DNA of 64,000 nucleotides from Candidatus Riesia pediculischaeffi. GTDB lineage: Bacteria > Pseudomonadota > Gammaproteobacteria > Enterobacterales > Enterobacteriaceae. Positions 21,522-31,649 of this stretch are shown in pieces (positions within the stretch are counted from its first letter, which is position 1; each line of letters opens with the position of its first letter). The notes under the pieces are model-generated. The model was not told where the DNA came from. It saw only the letters and a program-made list of their open reading frames with translations, and did no database searches. The translations under genes were made by a program, and so were the position numbers. Location of the stretch: the NCBI RefSeq assembly GCF_002073895.1, contig NZ_CP012839.1, positions 419,513-483,512 on the forward strand. The letters are read 5' to 3'.

Positions 21522-22277
21522 ATGTTGAATATTCAAGATTTAAATGTAGAAGTTGATAAAAAAATAATCCTTAAAGATTTTAATTTAAAAGTTTTCTACG
21601 GGGAGATACATGTTATCATGGGTCCAAATGGATCTGGGAAGAGTACTCTCGCATTTACTATAGCGGGTAAAAAAAACTATTTCATATCGAAAGGAAAGAT
21701 ATTTTTTAAAAATAGAAACTTGACGTACACTTCTCCGGAAGAAAGAGCAAAAGAAGGGATTTTTTTAGCATTTCAAAATCCTATAGAAATACCTGGAGTC
21801 AGGAACGACCTATTTCTCAAAACATCTCTCAACGAAATTAGAAAAAATAGGAATCAACACCCTTTAGACACTATAGAGTTTCAAAAAATTTTAAAAGAAA
21901 AAGCTGATCTTTTAGGTATCTCTGAACATATGTTAAATCGTTACGTTAATGTAGGATTTTCTGGAGGTGAGAAAAAGAGGAATGATATTTTACAAATGTT
22001 GGTTCTAGATCCAGAACTTTGTATATTAGATGAAACTGATTCTGGGCTTGATATAGATTCTTTAAAGTTGGTATCTGAATCTATTAGATCGATGATGAAT
22101 AAAGAAAAATCTCTTATTTTGATTACACATCATCAAAGTTTGATCAACTACATTAAACCAGATTTTGTTCACGTTCTTCATCATGGAACTATTGTAAAAT
22201 CTGGAACATATTCTCTATCTAAAAAAATAGAAGAAAATGGATACGGTTGGATTTATGAAAAAAGAAAAGGAATTTAA
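21522..22277 (+). CDS. sufC: Fe-S assembly ATPase SufC
   Basis: SufC is the ABC-type ATPase that drives conformational change in SufBC2D. The open frame reaches back to an ATG at 21477 inside the sufB end, but alignment with E. coli SufC (MLSIKDLHV) places the start at ATG 21522 (MLNIQDLNV), giving 251 residues (E. coli 248). It has Walker A GPNGSGKST at 34-42, a Q-loop in FLAFQNP, the signature FSGGEKKRNDILQM, Walker B CILDETDSGLDID, and a switch His in LITHH. The 3' end overlaps sufD by about 23 nt. Confidence 0.96.
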   Translation: MLNIQDLNVEVDKKIILKDFNLKVFYGEIHVIMGPNGSGKSTLAFTIAGKKNYFISKGKIFFKNRNLTYTSPEERAKEGIFLAFQNPIEIPGVRNDLFLKTSLNEIRKNRNQHPLDTIEFQKILKEKADLLGISEHMLNRYVNVGFSGGEKKRNDILQMLVLDPELCILDETDSGLDIDSLKLVSESIRSMMNKEKSLILITHHQSLINYIKPDFVHVLHHGTIVKSGTYSLSKKIEENGYGWIYEKRKGI

Positions 22278-23568
22278 AATAAAAGAAATTCTATATTTAG
22301 AAAAAATAAAAGAAAAAATCCTTAGTTCACTTTATGAAAAAAATAACGTGATCAGTTTTCGTTTCTTAATGGAAAAGGATTTATCTTTTCTTTTTAAAGG
22401 AGATATGAATTTAGATTTTTTAAAAAAAATCTTAGAGAAGAAATATTTTATTGAGAAACCAAGCGAAAAAAATATCATAAAATCGCTTCAGACGGTTGAA
22501 TCGTTTTTTAAAAATTCTTTAAGACATCATTGGACGTTATTTATCTTAAACGGATCGATAGTACCGAATTTAAGCAATTATCGAGATAGTCCTTATCAGA
22601 TAAAATCTGTTCCATATACGGATGATCTCTCTAGTCATATCTCAGGAGTAGTAGATGTTGAAGACGCGTTTTCTTATTTAATGCAGCTAATTTCGAAAAA
22701 AATAATATATATTAAATCTCATAAGAACAGCTTTCCTAAAAAAACTTTGTACATATTTAATATAGCTTCTGGATCTAAAAAGAATAACATTTTGAACTTA
22801 AATTATTGTAGGTATTTTTTAAAAGTTTCCCAAGGAAGTAAGATTAAAATAGTTGAAATTTTCATTTCAATAGATCATTTTTCATATTTTACAACGCGAC
22901 TGTTTACATGCAAGATCGAAAAAAATAGTAGTCTTCTATATAACAAGATAAATTTAGAAAATGATCATAATTTACATTACTCGTATTACGGATCTTTCTT
23001 AAAAAGAAACAGTTTATTACAATATAACGATGTCTCCTTAGGTTCAAAAGATTCTCAAAATAAAGTAAAGATTTATTTAAATGGATGTAAGAGCAAAGTT
23101 GTGCTGAACAACACATCTCTTCAAAAAAATTCAGAGACAAACAGTAACCACACTTCGGTAAATCATGTTCGACCTTTTGGAGAGAGTGAACAAACCTATA
23201 ATATGATCTCTCTAGACGAGAGTACTGTTGATTTAAAAAATATTATTCATATATCTCCAGAATCTCCCTTTTCTTCTGGAAAGATTGTGAACAAAAATCT
23301 CATATTTGGAAAACATTCAAAAATATCTTCTTTGCCACAGTTAGATATTTATAATAAAGAATCTTATTGTTCACATGAAGTGACGATTGGAAACATTGAT
23401 GAAGAGCTGATTTTCTATTTTCGTTCTCGTGGAATATCTAAGAACAAATCAAAAGAAATTATCATAATTTCTTTTTTTAAAGAAATATTAGATAATATGC
23501 ATACAGAATTTATAAAGAACAAAATATTAGAATTAATTAGTAAAGAGATATTGAAAAATTTTTCATGA
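22255..23568 (+). CDS. sufD: Fe-S cluster assembly protein SufD
   Basis: SufD is the SufB paralogue that completes SufBC2D and is needed for iron acquisition. It is the most diverged gene of the operon. The N-terminal half is hard to align, but the C-terminal half keeps the beta-helix pattern and the family ending SHEVTIGNIDEELIFYFRSRGIS. The frame opens at ATG 22237; ATG 22255 overlaps sufC less and is used here (437 residues; E. coli 423). The stop overlaps the sufS start as ATGA. Position between sufC and sufS makes the assignment firm. Confidence 0.93.
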   Translation: MKKEKEFKIKEILYLEKIKEKILSSLYEKNNVISFRFLMEKDLSFLFKGDMNLDFLKKILEKKYFIEKPSEKNIIKSLQTVESFFKNSLRHHWTLFILNGSIVPNLSNYRDSPYQIKSVPYTDDLSSHISGVVDVEDAFSYLMQLISKKIIYIKSHKNSFPKKTLYIFNIASGSKKNNILNLNYCRYFLKVSQGSKIKIVEIFISIDHFSYFTTRLFTCKIEKNSSLLYNKINLENDHNLHYSYYGSFLKRNSLLQYNDVSLGSKDSQNKVKIYLNGCKSKVVLNNTSLQKNSETNSNHTSVNHVRPFGESEQTYNMISLDESTVDLKNIIHISPESPFSSGKIVNKNLIFGKHSKISSLPQLDIYNKESYCSHEVTIGNIDEELIFYFRSRGISKNKSKEIIIISFFKEILDNMHTEFIKNKILELISKEILKNFS

Positions 23569-24842
23569 AAATTTCTACCTTAGATCGCAGCTGTATTCGA
23601 AAACAGTTTCCTATATTAAAAAGACGGATAAATGGATTCCCGTTGATATATTTAGATAACGCATCCAGTTCTCATAAACCAATGCAAGTTAGAGAAAGAG
23701 AAGAACGTTTTTTAAATTATTACTATTCTGCAGTACATAGAGGAACACACGTCCTTTCTGAAAAATCCACTGAGCAAGTCGAACTAGTTAGACATCAAAT
23801 ATCAAAATTCATCAATGCTACCGATAGATCAGAGATTATATTCACTAAAAATACGACGGAAGGGATCAATTTAATTGCTAATGTCTATGCACAACAGTTC
23901 ATCTCTTATGGAGATAACATGATAATTAGTCAGATGGAACATCATTCCAACATTATTCCTTGGTACATATTATCTTCTAAAATAGGATTTAAGATTAGGA
24001 TTTTACCGATTAAAGAAGATGGAACGATTAATTTGGAAATTTTAAGAACGATGATCGATTCTAAGACAAAATTTCTGTCCATTACCCATATGTCAAACGT
24101 TTTAGGGACTGTTAATCCTATCCGTGAAATCATAGAATGTGCTAGAAAAGTTTCTGAGATAAAAGGTTCCAACTTACGTGTTTTAGTAGACGGAGCTCAA
24201 TATATTTCCCATTATCCAGTCGATGTTCGCGATATAGACTGTGATTTCTACGTTTTTTCTGGTCATAAAGTGTATGGTCCTACCGGAATCGGAATTCTGT
24301 ACGGAAAAAAAGAGGTATTAAATCAATTAAATCCATGGCAAGGAGGTGGTGGAATGGTGAAGACAATGAACGTACATCGTGCTGAGAAAGGATACGAAAT
24401 AAAAAACGTTTTATATGAAGAATCCCCTTGGAAATTTGAATCTGGAACGATCAATATCGTTGGAATAATAGGATTGGGAGAAGCTTTAAATTATATTTCA
24501 GAGATAGGATATAAAGAAATCTTTCATCATGAAAATGAATTAACTCAATATGCATACCATAAGCTCAAAGAAATAGGATCCATATGCTTGTATGGACCTT
24601 TGAAAAAGAAGAAATCTATCATCTCCTTTAATATCGGAAAGTTTCATTCTTATGATATTGGAAAATTTTTAGATCTATACTCCATATCTATAAGAACTGG
24701 TCATCATTGTGCTATTCCGTTAATGAACTTTTATGGAGTATCTTCGATGTGTAGGATATCTATTGCCATCTATAATCAAGAAGAAGAAATAGATCTACTA
24801 GTAAAAAGATTAAAACATATTCAAAAAGTACTTAACAAGTAA
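23565..24842 (+). CDS. sufS: Cysteine desulfurase SufS
   Basis: SufS is a PLP enzyme that takes sulfur from cysteine and hands it to SufE. The 425-residue protein (E. coli 406) shows FPLIYLDNASSSHKP, AVHRGTHVLS, ITHMSNVLGTVNP and VDGAQYISH, plus the PLP lysine in FSGHKVYGPTGIG. The active-site cysteine is in RTGHHCAIPLM. The start overlaps the sufD stop as ATGA, so translation is probably coupled. It lies 10 nt before sufE, its partner protein. Confidence 0.96.
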   Translation: MKISTLDRSCIRKQFPILKRRINGFPLIYLDNASSSHKPMQVREREERFLNYYYSAVHRGTHVLSEKSTEQVELVRHQISKFINATDRSEIIFTKNTTEGINLIANVYAQQFISYGDNMIISQMEHHSNIIPWYILSSKIGFKIRILPIKEDGTINLEILRTMIDSKTKFLSITHMSNVLGTVNPIREIIECARKVSEIKGSNLRVLVDGAQYISHYPVDVRDIDCDFYVFSGHKVYGPTGIGILYGKKEVLNQLNPWQGGGGMVKTMNVHRAEKGYEIKNVLYEESPWKFESGTINIVGIIGLGEALNYISEIGYKEIFHHENELTQYAYHKLKEIGSICLYGPLKKKKSIISFNIGKFHSYDIGKFLDLYSISIRTGHHCAIPLMNFYGVSSMCRISIAIYNQEEEIDLLVKRLKHIQKVLNK

Positions 24843-24852
24843 TTTAAAAGAA

Positions 24853-25311
24853 ATGATTTCATCAAAATCTCTACCAAAAGAAGAAAAATTATTAGAAAAC
24901 TTTCTTCGATGTTGTGATTTAGAACAAAAATATATCTATTTGATGGAACTAGGAATGAAGCTAGCACCACTTTCTAAAATACAAAGAACTCGAGAAAACG
25001 AAGTTCTTGGTTGTCAAAGTAAAGTATGGATGGTTGTTGAAAAAATCGATCACAATACAGTTCACATCAATGGATACAGCGATACAGCGATAGTAAGAGG
25101 TTTAATTGCAATCCTTGTCGTGTTATTTAACAAAAAGACTTTTCATGAAATTTTAAACACGAATGTAAGTTCTTTTTTTAAAAAGTTATCAATTGAGAGA
25201 TATATATCTCCCTCTAGAAGCAGTGGATTATATTCCATCGTTCAAAACATTTTTTCGAGATTGATGCGTCTGTCAAGAGAAAATGAGTTAATCTGTGAAG
25301 ATAAAATTTAA
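24853..25311 (+). CDS. sufE: Cysteine desulfuration protein SufE
   Basis: SufE accepts persulfide sulfur from SufS and delivers it to SufB. The 152-residue protein (E. coli 138) keeps EEKLLENFLRCCDLEQKYIY, the acceptor Cys54 in LGCQSKVW, GYSDTAIVRGLIA and the block LSIERYISPSRSSGLYSI. The C-terminus is slightly extended and overlaps the next gene by 17 nt. It ends the suf operon; the transcript probably continues into the L,D-transpeptidase gene, as the order suf-ldtE is also found in E. coli. Confidence 0.95.
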   Translation: MISSKSLPKEEKLLENFLRCCDLEQKYIYLMELGMKLAPLSKIQRTRENEVLGCQSKVWMVVEKIDHNTVHINGYSDTAIVRGLIAILVVLFNKKTFHEILNTNVSSFFKKLSIERYISPSRSSGLYSIVQNIFSRLMRLSRENELICEDKI

Positions 25312-26263
25312 CGATATGTTACGAAAAGTTCGTAAAGAAGTACCTCTTCTATTCTGTAAAACGATTTTAGTGTTTACTATCTTTTGTTGTATTCTTCTCG
25401 ATCATTTTACATTTGCAAGAAGTTACAAATTTAATCAATATGAAAGATTGATAGGGAAAATAGAGAAGTACATCGTTCCTGATGGAAAACAATCTTTAGA
25501 AGATATAATGAGTCGTTTTCAAGTAGGATTGTTGGGAACATTACAATTGAATCCAGAATTGGACGTGTATCTCCCATCACCTGGAAGTGAAGTGATACTT
25601 CCATCTCAGATGATACTTCCAAAATTGAAGAAAGACGATAAAATTTTGATCAATCTCGCAGAGTTAAGACTGTATCATCTCTTAAAGAAAGAAAAGATCG
25701 TTTCAGTGTATCCTGTCGGTATCGGACAAATAGAAGCTAGTACACCTACATTCGAAGCAAAGGTTATTCAAATGATAAAGAATCCATCTTGGGTTCCAAC
25801 AAACAATATACGTAAAAGATATGCAAAAGAAGGAATAAACCTACCGAAGGTCGTACCTTCTGGTACGGACAACCCTATGGGAATGTACGCAATAAGATTA
25901 TCTTATGGTCATGGAGAGTACCTCATCCATGGAACTAATGAAAATTTTGGAATTGGTTCAAGGGTAACTTCTGGATGTATCAGATTGAGAAAAGAAGATA
26001 TAAAAGACCTATTTAGTAAAGTCAAAGTTGGGGATAATGTAAGAATTATTAATGAACCAATTAAGTATTCTAAAGAATCAGATGGAGAATGTTATATTGA
26101 AGCACACCGACCTCTTTCCGAACGTGCTGAGTCAACTATGAGCTACGAAAAAAACTTAGAATTGAAGGATTTTCTGGAAGAAAACAAAATAGATAAAATA
26201 TTCTTCTTAAAAGCAATTTCTGATCAACTTGGAATACCAATCAAATTAAAAAAGAATACTTAA
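25295..26263 (+). CDS. ldtE: L,D-transpeptidase (YnhG/LdtE-like)
   Basis: L,D-transpeptidases make 3-3 cross-links in murein or attach Braun's lipoprotein to it. This 322-residue protein has an N-terminal membrane/signal segment at about 16-41 (LLFCKTILVFTIFCCILL), a LysM-like region, and then a YkuD domain. The domain has INLAELRLYHL, VYPVGIGQ, NPSWVPT, GEYLIHGTNENFG and the catalytic cysteine in TSGCIRLRKEDI. It aligns best with E. coli YnhG, which also follows sufE. The gene faces lpp, whose product is a classic substrate of this enzyme class. Since it is the only such enzyme in view, it may do Lpp anchoring rather than 3-3 linking. Confidence 0.9.
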   Translation: MKIKFNDMLRKVRKEVPLLFCKTILVFTIFCCILLDHFTFARSYKFNQYERLIGKIEKYIVPDGKQSLEDIMSRFQVGLLGTLQLNPELDVYLPSPGSEVILPSQMILPKLKKDDKILINLAELRLYHLLKKEKIVSVYPVGIGQIEASTPTFEAKVIQMIKNPSWVPTNNIRKRYAKEGINLPKVVPSGTDNPMGMYAIRLSYGHGEYLIHGTNENFGIGSRVTSGCIRLRKEDIKDLFSKVKVGDNVRIINEPIKYSKESDGECYIEAHRPLSERAESTMSYEKNLELKDFLEENKIDKIFFLKAISDQLGIPIKLKKNT

Positions 26264-26339
26264 TACGATAAAAAGTAAGGAATTCACAATCTATCATTTA
26301 AGCGAACTTTACGAATTATAGAAGATTCTACAAAGATTG

Positions 26340-26570
26340 TTATTTCTTGTATCCATGAACCTGATTATCTAATCTTTGGTTTGCTCGAATAGCTTCTTCT
26401 TTAGTATTTTGAAGATCAGATTGCAAGGATTGAGTTTCTTCAGAGATATTCTCAACTTTATCCTTTAAAGAATGTAATTCAGAATTTATTTTTTTATTCT
26501 GGTTCGTCGTACATCCAGAAAGTGTGAGAAATGTCATAGCAATAATATACGGAATAAATTTATTTTTCAT
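26340..26570 (-). CDS. lpp: Major outer membrane (Braun) lipoprotein Lpp
   Basis: Lpp trimers tether the outer membrane to peptidoglycan. The frame opens at a TTG (26582), but that codon is part of the ribosome site: GGAG lies 6 nt before ATG 26570, which is therefore the start (76 residues; E. coli 78). The signal peptide ends at the lipobox LSGC, with lipidated Cys20. The mature part is a short heptad coiled coil with EAIRANQRLDNQ, ending GYKK with the C-terminal Lys that is linked to diaminopimelate. The order ldtE-lpp-pykF is the same as in E. coli. Confidence 0.95.
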   Translation of the reverse strand: MKNKFIPYIIAMTFLTLSGCTTNQNKKINSELHSLKDKVENISEETQSLQSDLQNTKEEAIRANQRLDNQVHGYKK

Positions 26571-26746
26571 TTTATACTCCAACTTTTACAAATTAAAGTT
26601 TATTTGATCTTGGTTCCTATAAGAACATTTCTATAGAATATTACAAAAGTCGACAAAATAAAGTACATCACCAAATTCAGATTGTATCATCTTTCGCTTA
26701 CGATTGAAATGGATTTTATCAACTTATAAAAATATTTATTAAATTA

Positions 26747-28159
26747 TTACAAAATGTGAATAGAAGAAGTATTGATCGTTCCACTAGGAACAAGTGCTCC
26801 ACAAACCATTATAATAATATCTCCTTTTTTTCCGACCTTTTCTTCTATAGCAATCTTTTTTCCTATGATGTAAAAATCATCAGTTGAAATGAATCGTTCG
26901 ACTAATTTTGGGAAAACACCCTTGACCAGTAGAAGTTGATTGACAGTCTCTTTTTGAGTTGTCAAAGCTAGAATCGGAGCTTTTGGAAAATATTTTCGAA
27001 TAGATTTCGCTGATTTTCCACCAAAAGTTGCTACAATAATTAATTTAGAATCTAAATTCTCAGAAATTTCTACGGCGCTATGACAAACTGCTTCGGTGAG
27101 GGTAATTTTTCTTCTATAAACTTTATTGTAATTAATATGATTCATGACAATATCAGCTCTTTTACAGATAGTCGACATGATTTTAACTGATTCAATCGGA
27201 TATTTTCCATTCGCACTTTCTCCAGATAACATAACAGCATCTGTACCATCTAAGATCGCATTCGCAACATCTCCAGCTTCTGCTCTTGTTGGTCTCGGAT
27301 TTTTTATCATAGAATCTAACATTTGAGTTGCTGTAATTACAATTTTAGAAGATTCAACACACTTAGCAATCATCATTTTTTGAGCAAATATTACTTCTTC
27401 TGCTGGGATTTCTACTCCAAGATCTCCTCTAGCTACCATAATTCCATCTGAAATTTCTAGTATATCATCAAAATTATTTAATCCTTCTTGATTCTCTATT
27501 TTAGCAATGATAGAAATTTTTTTACCTCCATGATTTTTTAACACATTACGTATCTCTTCAACGTCAGATCTTCTTCTGACAAACGAAACTGCGATAAAAT
27601 CTACTCCTTTTTGACAACCGAAAATTAGATCTTTTCTGTCCTGTTCGGATAACGCTGGTAGATTAACCGTGACTCCCGGTAAGTTAATACTTTTATTTTC
27701 TCCTAATATTCCATTATTCAACACTTTACAAATAATTTTTTCATCTTCAATGTATAGAACTCGCATTTCTATTAATCCATCATCAATTAAAATGGAATCT
27801 CCTTTTTTTAAGTCATTATGTAAGTTTTTATAGGTGACAGCTACATGATTATGATCTCCTAAAATGGAAGAATTCGTAGTTAATACGAAATGTTGTCCGG
27901 CTACTAAAACAACATTTTTATTTTTCTTTAATTTCATCGTTCTTATTTCAGGTCCTTTTGTATCTAGCAAAATAGCTATTTGTCTTTTCTTCTTATTGCA
28001 TATTTCTCGAATATTTTCGATTCTTCGACCATGTTCTTGATGACTTCCATGGGAAAAATTTAGTCGAATGGCGTCCATTCCATGATCGATTAACTGAGAT
28101 AGCATGAATTCAGATTCCGTTTTAGGACCAATCGTACAAATTATCTTTGTTTTTTTCAT
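26747..28159 (-). CDS. pykF: Pyruvate kinase I
   Basis: PykF makes pyruvate and ATP from phosphoenolpyruvate and ADP. Starting at ATG 28159 ([17 protein letters not shown]) the protein has 470 residues, the E. coli PykF length; an in-frame ATG six codons upstream is less likely. It has [21 protein letters not shown], the signature [11 protein letters not shown] with catalytic Lys, [21 protein letters not shown] and [25 protein letters not shown]. The C-terminal effector domain is complete. With the mannose PTS, which consumes phosphoenolpyruvate, this places the cell's ATP supply partly in glycolysis. Confidence 0.96.
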   Translation of the reverse strand: MKKTKIICTIGPKTESEFMLSQLIDHGMDAIRLNFSHGSHQEHGRRIENIREICNKKKRQIAILLDTKGPEIRTMKLKKNKNVVLVAGQHFVLTTNSSILGDHNHVAVTYKNLHNDLKKGDSILIDDGLIEMRVLYIEDEKIICKVLNNGILGENKSINLPGVTVNLPALSEQDRKDLIFGCQKGVDFIAVSFVRRRSDVEEIRNVLKNHGGKKISIIAKIENQEGLNNFDDILEISDGIMVARGDLGVEIPAEEVIFAQKMMIAKCVESSKIVITATQMLDSMIKNPRPTRAEAGDVANAILDGTDAVMLSGESANGKYPIESVKIMSTICKRADIVMNHINYNKVYRRKITLTEAVCHSAVEISENLDSKLIIVATFGGKSAKSIRKYFPKAPILALTTQKETVNQLLLVKGVFPKLVERFISTDDFYIIGKKIAIEEKVGKKGDIIIMVCGALVPSGTINTSSIHIL

Positions 28160-28552
28160 AAACTTTCTATACTTCATATCAATAAGTGATTTTTAACTAC
28201 AATATGAAAAAATCGTTTCAATAAATTTCATTTCTTTTGAACGGGGATAGAGAATTTAAATTAAAATTTGTTTGAAATATAAGATTGTATCTATAATATG
28301 AATTTTTATAAACATTTTTAATAATTTTGACTATTTTAGTAAATTAATGAGCATCGTATATATTTTCTCGATTAAGAACTTATTAAAAATTTTTGTTTTA
28401 TTTTGTTACTATATTTTTATCAACTAATTTAATAAAATAAAAAGGTTAAAAAAAGAACGAAAATTAAAACTTTTTATTTCATACCTATCAATTGATTTCT
28501 TGAACATTCTCTTTTAGACTTTTTAAAATTTTATCTTATTACAAATAAATCA
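28160..28552. other. Divergent spacer between pykF and grxD
   Basis: 393 bp, AT-rich. It separates two divergent genes and must contain their promoters. No gene, RNA or clear operator is seen. Confidence 0.35.
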
Positions 28553-28855
28553 ATGGAAACAATAAAAAAAATTAAAGAACAAATTAAAGAAAATAAATTT
28601 TTATTATATATGAAAGGTTCTCCTGATAGACCAAGTTGTACATTTTCAATGAGAGCTGTGCAGATCATACGTTTATGTAAAGTACGATTCGCATATATTG
28701 ATGTATTAAAACATGACGATATTCGTAGATTTCTTCCAGAATATTCTAACTGGCCAACCTTTCCACAGTTGTGGATTAACCGTAAATTTGTTGGAGGATT
28801 TGATATTATGAAGGAATTGTATTTTGAAGGGAAGTTACAAAATATGTTCAAGTAG
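28553..28855 (+). CDS. grxD: Monothiol glutaredoxin (Grx4 type) with CTFS active site
   Basis: Grx4 binds a bridging 2Fe-2S cluster with glutathione and acts in cluster transfer. The 100-residue protein matches E. coli GrxD (115 aa): KEQIKENKFLLYMKGSP, FAYIDVL, then NWPTFPQLWINRKFVGG and FDIMKELY. The active site, almost always CGFS in this family, is CTFS here (Cys29-Thr30-Phe31-Ser32; codons TGT ACA TTT TCA). The cluster-ligand Cys is kept. The C-terminal tail is 15 residues shorter. The family assignment is firm; the effect of the Gly to Thr change is not known. Confidence 0.92.
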   Translation: METIKKIKEQIKENKFLLYMKGSPDRPSCTFSMRAVQIIRLCKVRFAYIDVLKHDDIRRFLPEYSNWPTFPQLWINRKFVGGFDIMKELYFEGKLQNMFK

Positions 28856-29269
28856 ATAGTATAATTTAAAAAAAAAATTAAGTGAGATTTGTTTAATATT
28901 TCTAAAAAAATTATAGAACTTTTGCAAAACTATATTTTAGTATTTTATACTCACTTTCGAAGTGTTCTACAGCAAGATTTCTTAAGAAATATACATTATC
29001 TCCATTTAATCTCGTTCAAATATGATACTAATCATAGATTATAGATCATTATCCCATTTATAATGATTTTCAATCTTATTTAAGATAATTAACATGAATA
29101 TTTTTATGTAGAAGGTTATTTTTTTTGTAGAATTTATATAAAAATAATTTTATATCTTGAATTTTTATTTTTTACTGTAGAAGATCATTCTATAATTAGA
29201 ATATAAATGGTGATAGAGCATATAATCGATCTTCAGAAATTCTATTAATGATATCAATATCTGATTAAA
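28856..29269. other. Spacer between grxD and tyrS
   Basis: 414 bp of AT-rich sequence with no recognised gene or RNA. Confidence 0.35.
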
Positions 29270-30595
29270 ATGATAAAAATGCAGAGTTCTAAAAAAGATT
29301 TTATCAAAGTTCTTAAAAGTTTTAAATTAATTGACCAGTTAATTCATGAAGAACTATTGATACAAACTATTTTTCGAGAAAATATTACGATTTACTGTGG
29401 TTTTGATCCTACATCTGATAGTCTTCATGTTGGACATCTTGTTCCATTACTATTGTTAAGGATATTTCGAAACATGGGACATAGAATAATTGTTCTAGTA
29501 GGAGGAGCGACGTGTCTTATCGGAGATCCAAGTTTTAAAGATTTTTATAGGACGGTAAACACAGCTTCTCAAATAGAGGATTGGACGAATGAACTTCAAA
29601 AACAGATAGAAAAATTTTTAAACTTTCATTACGAAAAGAATGATTTAATTATCGTTAATAATTTAACATGGTTAAAGGATATGAAAGTAATGGACTTCTT
29701 TGATAAGATCGGGAAACATTTTAATGTCAACAGCATGATACAGAGAGAACTAGTAAAAAATAAGATAAAGAATCACGTTCGTCGGATTTCTTTTTCAGAG
29801 TTTTCTTACGGATTGTTGCAAGCTTACGACTTTTATAAACTTCATTTAGATTATCACGTATCTCTCCAAATTGGAGGATCAGATCAATGGAAAAATATCA
29901 TCTTTGGAATTGAACTAATAAGAAAGTTATGTAATAAAAAAACATTTGGATTAACTTTTCCATTAATAACAAATTCAAATGGAAAAAAGTTTGGTAAATC
30001 TAAAAAGAATAACATCTGGTTAGATCCGAAAAAAACAAGTCCATATCATTTTTATCAGTTTTGGATCAACATAGACGATGAGAATGCTCGGATATTTTTC
30101 TATTTTTTACTAATCAGTATGTATGATGTTCAGTCTGTTGATCATATGTCTAAAAAGTATGCAGAAATAATTAATGAAAAAAATAAATCCAGTCGTTCTA
30201 AGATCATCCAATATTTTTTAGCAGATAAAATCACAGAGATGATTCATGGAGGGGACAATGCAAAAACAGCAAAGGAAGTATCTAAAAAGATATTCTTCTA
30301 CAAGGATATTTTGCGATTTAAAGAACAAGATTTTCAAAAAATTTTAAAGATAGGAGTTCAATCAGTGAGATTGGACTCGCGTAGAGAACATGACATTCGA
30401 GAAATCTTAGTGATGTCTAGAATCTCAAAATCTAAGAAGCAAGCTAAAGATATGATCTCGACAAATTCGATCTCAATCAATTGTAATCCTCATCGGAATA
30501 GAGATTACTCAATTTCAAAAGAAGACGCAATCTTTCAAAGATACTCCCTTATCAAAAAGGGAAAGAAGGAAGTTCTTTTGGTCGTGTGGAAATAA
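29270..30595 (+). CDS. tyrS: Tyrosyl-tRNA synthetase
   Basis: TyrS charges tRNA-Tyr. The 441-residue class I synthetase (E. coli 424) has YCGFDPTSDSLHVGHLVPL with the HIGH-like motif, VGGATCLIGDPSFK, SYGLLQAYDF, LQIGGSDQWKNI and the KMSKS-like KFGKSKKNN. It keeps the C-terminal S4-like RNA-binding domain (ISKSKKQAKDMISTNSISIN). A second ATG at 29279 is possible. In E. coli tyrS lies in the same broad region as grxD, suf and pykF, so this block keeps some ancestral macro-order. Confidence 0.96.
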   Translation: MIKMQSSKKDFIKVLKSFKLIDQLIHEELLIQTIFRENITIYCGFDPTSDSLHVGHLVPLLLLRIFRNMGHRIIVLVGGATCLIGDPSFKDFYRTVNTASQIEDWTNELQKQIEKFLNFHYEKNDLIIVNNLTWLKDMKVMDFFDKIGKHFNVNSMIQRELVKNKIKNHVRRISFSEFSYGLLQAYDFYKLHLDYHVSLQIGGSDQWKNIIFGIELIRKLCNKKTFGLTFPLITNSNGKKFGKSKKNNIWLDPKKTSPYHFYQFWINIDDENARIFFYFLLISMYDVQSVDHMSKKYAEIINEKNKSSRSKIIQYFLADKITEMIHGGDNAKTAKEVSKKIFFYKDILRFKEQDFQKILKIGVQSVRLDSRREHDIREILVMSRISKSKKQAKDMISTNSISINCNPHRNRDYSISKEDAIFQRYSLIKKGKKEVLLVVWK

Positions 30596-30649
30596 GGTTC
30601 ATAAGATTTTTATAGGAGCTGGAAAACGATAACAAAATTATTAAATTTT

Positions 30650-31444
30650 TTATATCCTGCAAGTGAAACGGAAACCACCATCGACATTTATAACCTCTCC
30701 TGTAATACCAGAAGACATGTTCGAACATAAGAACACTGCACACTTTCCTATATCTTCTATCGATATCTTATCAGTTAAGATATTTTTCTTAAAATGTTCG
30801 TACATTCTTCGAAAATTTTTTATTCTAGAAGAAGCAATCGTCATAATTGGACCAGAAGAAATAGCGTTTACTCTGATTTTTCTTCTCGATAATGAACTTG
30901 CAATGTACCTTACGTTGGATTCCAAAGAAGCCTTCGAAGGACCCATCACATTGTAATTAGGAACGGATAAAATGGACCCAATGTAAGTGATAGTCAGTAT
31001 GGTCGAATGTTCATTTAACATATCCCTACAAAACTTCACCATTGCTACCAAACTGTAGGAGCTGATCTCATGTGATATCTGAAAATCTTTCCTCGTTACT
31101 ACATCTACATAATCTCCACGAAGCTGATTACTATCCACATATGCGATAGAATGTACAAAACCATCGAATGTTTTCCAAAAATTTTTCAGTTTATCGAAAA
31201 GAAGTTTTATGTCTTCATCTGAAGAAACATCACATGGTAAAATGATATCAGATTTGAATCTTCTAGCTATCTTCTCTACTCTTGATCTAACTCTCTCATT
31301 CTGATAACTGAAAGCTAGCTCTGCTCCACTTCTATACATCATCTTCGCTATTCCATAAGCGATGGAAAGCTTTCCAGATATTCCAGTGATTAACATTCTT
31401 CTTCCCTTCATAAGACTATTTTTTTCTATTTCTAAAATTGACAT
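30650..31444 (-). CDS. fabI: Enoyl-[acyl-carrier-protein] reductase (NADH)
   Basis: FabI does the last reduction of each fatty-acid elongation round. The 264-residue SDR protein (E. coli 262) has the atypical nucleotide motif ITGISGKLSIAYGIAK, YQNERVRSRVEKIA and FDGFVHSIAY. The catalytic Tyr/Lys pair is in NYNVMGPSKASLESNVRY, followed by RVNAISSGPI and INVDGGF. The residue equal to E. coli Gly93, a known inhibitor-resistance position, reads Ala here (HSIAY against HSIGF). The start at 31444 gives an N-terminus about nine residues longer than usual; ATG 31411 is an alternative. It is convergent with tyrS. Confidence 0.95.
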   Translation of the reverse strand: MSILEIEKNSLMKGRRMLITGISGKLSIAYGIAKMMYRSGAELAFSYQNERVRSRVEKIARRFKSDIILPCDVSSDEDIKLLFDKLKNFWKTFDGFVHSIAYVDSNQLRGDYVDVVTRKDFQISHEISSYSLVAMVKFCRDMLNEHSTILTITYIGSILSVPNYNVMGPSKASLESNVRYIASSLSRRKIRVNAISSGPIMTIASSRIKNFRRMYEHFKKNILTDKISIEDIGKCAVFLCSNMSSGITGEVINVDGGFRFTCRI

Positions 31445-31649
31445 ATACGATATCGTCTCGAGTTTTAAAAGGTGAGAGTGTCTGTATTAAACAATCAATA
31501 AAAATTCTTGTTCAATTAGTAAACCTGCCTTCTTAAGATCATGAATAAACATGAACGACCTTATTCATAAGAACGAGATAATTGTTCGAAAAACTCTTTT
31601 ATCGAAACCTAACTTTATGTTTCTTAGTTCAAAAGATCGTTCATCCTAT

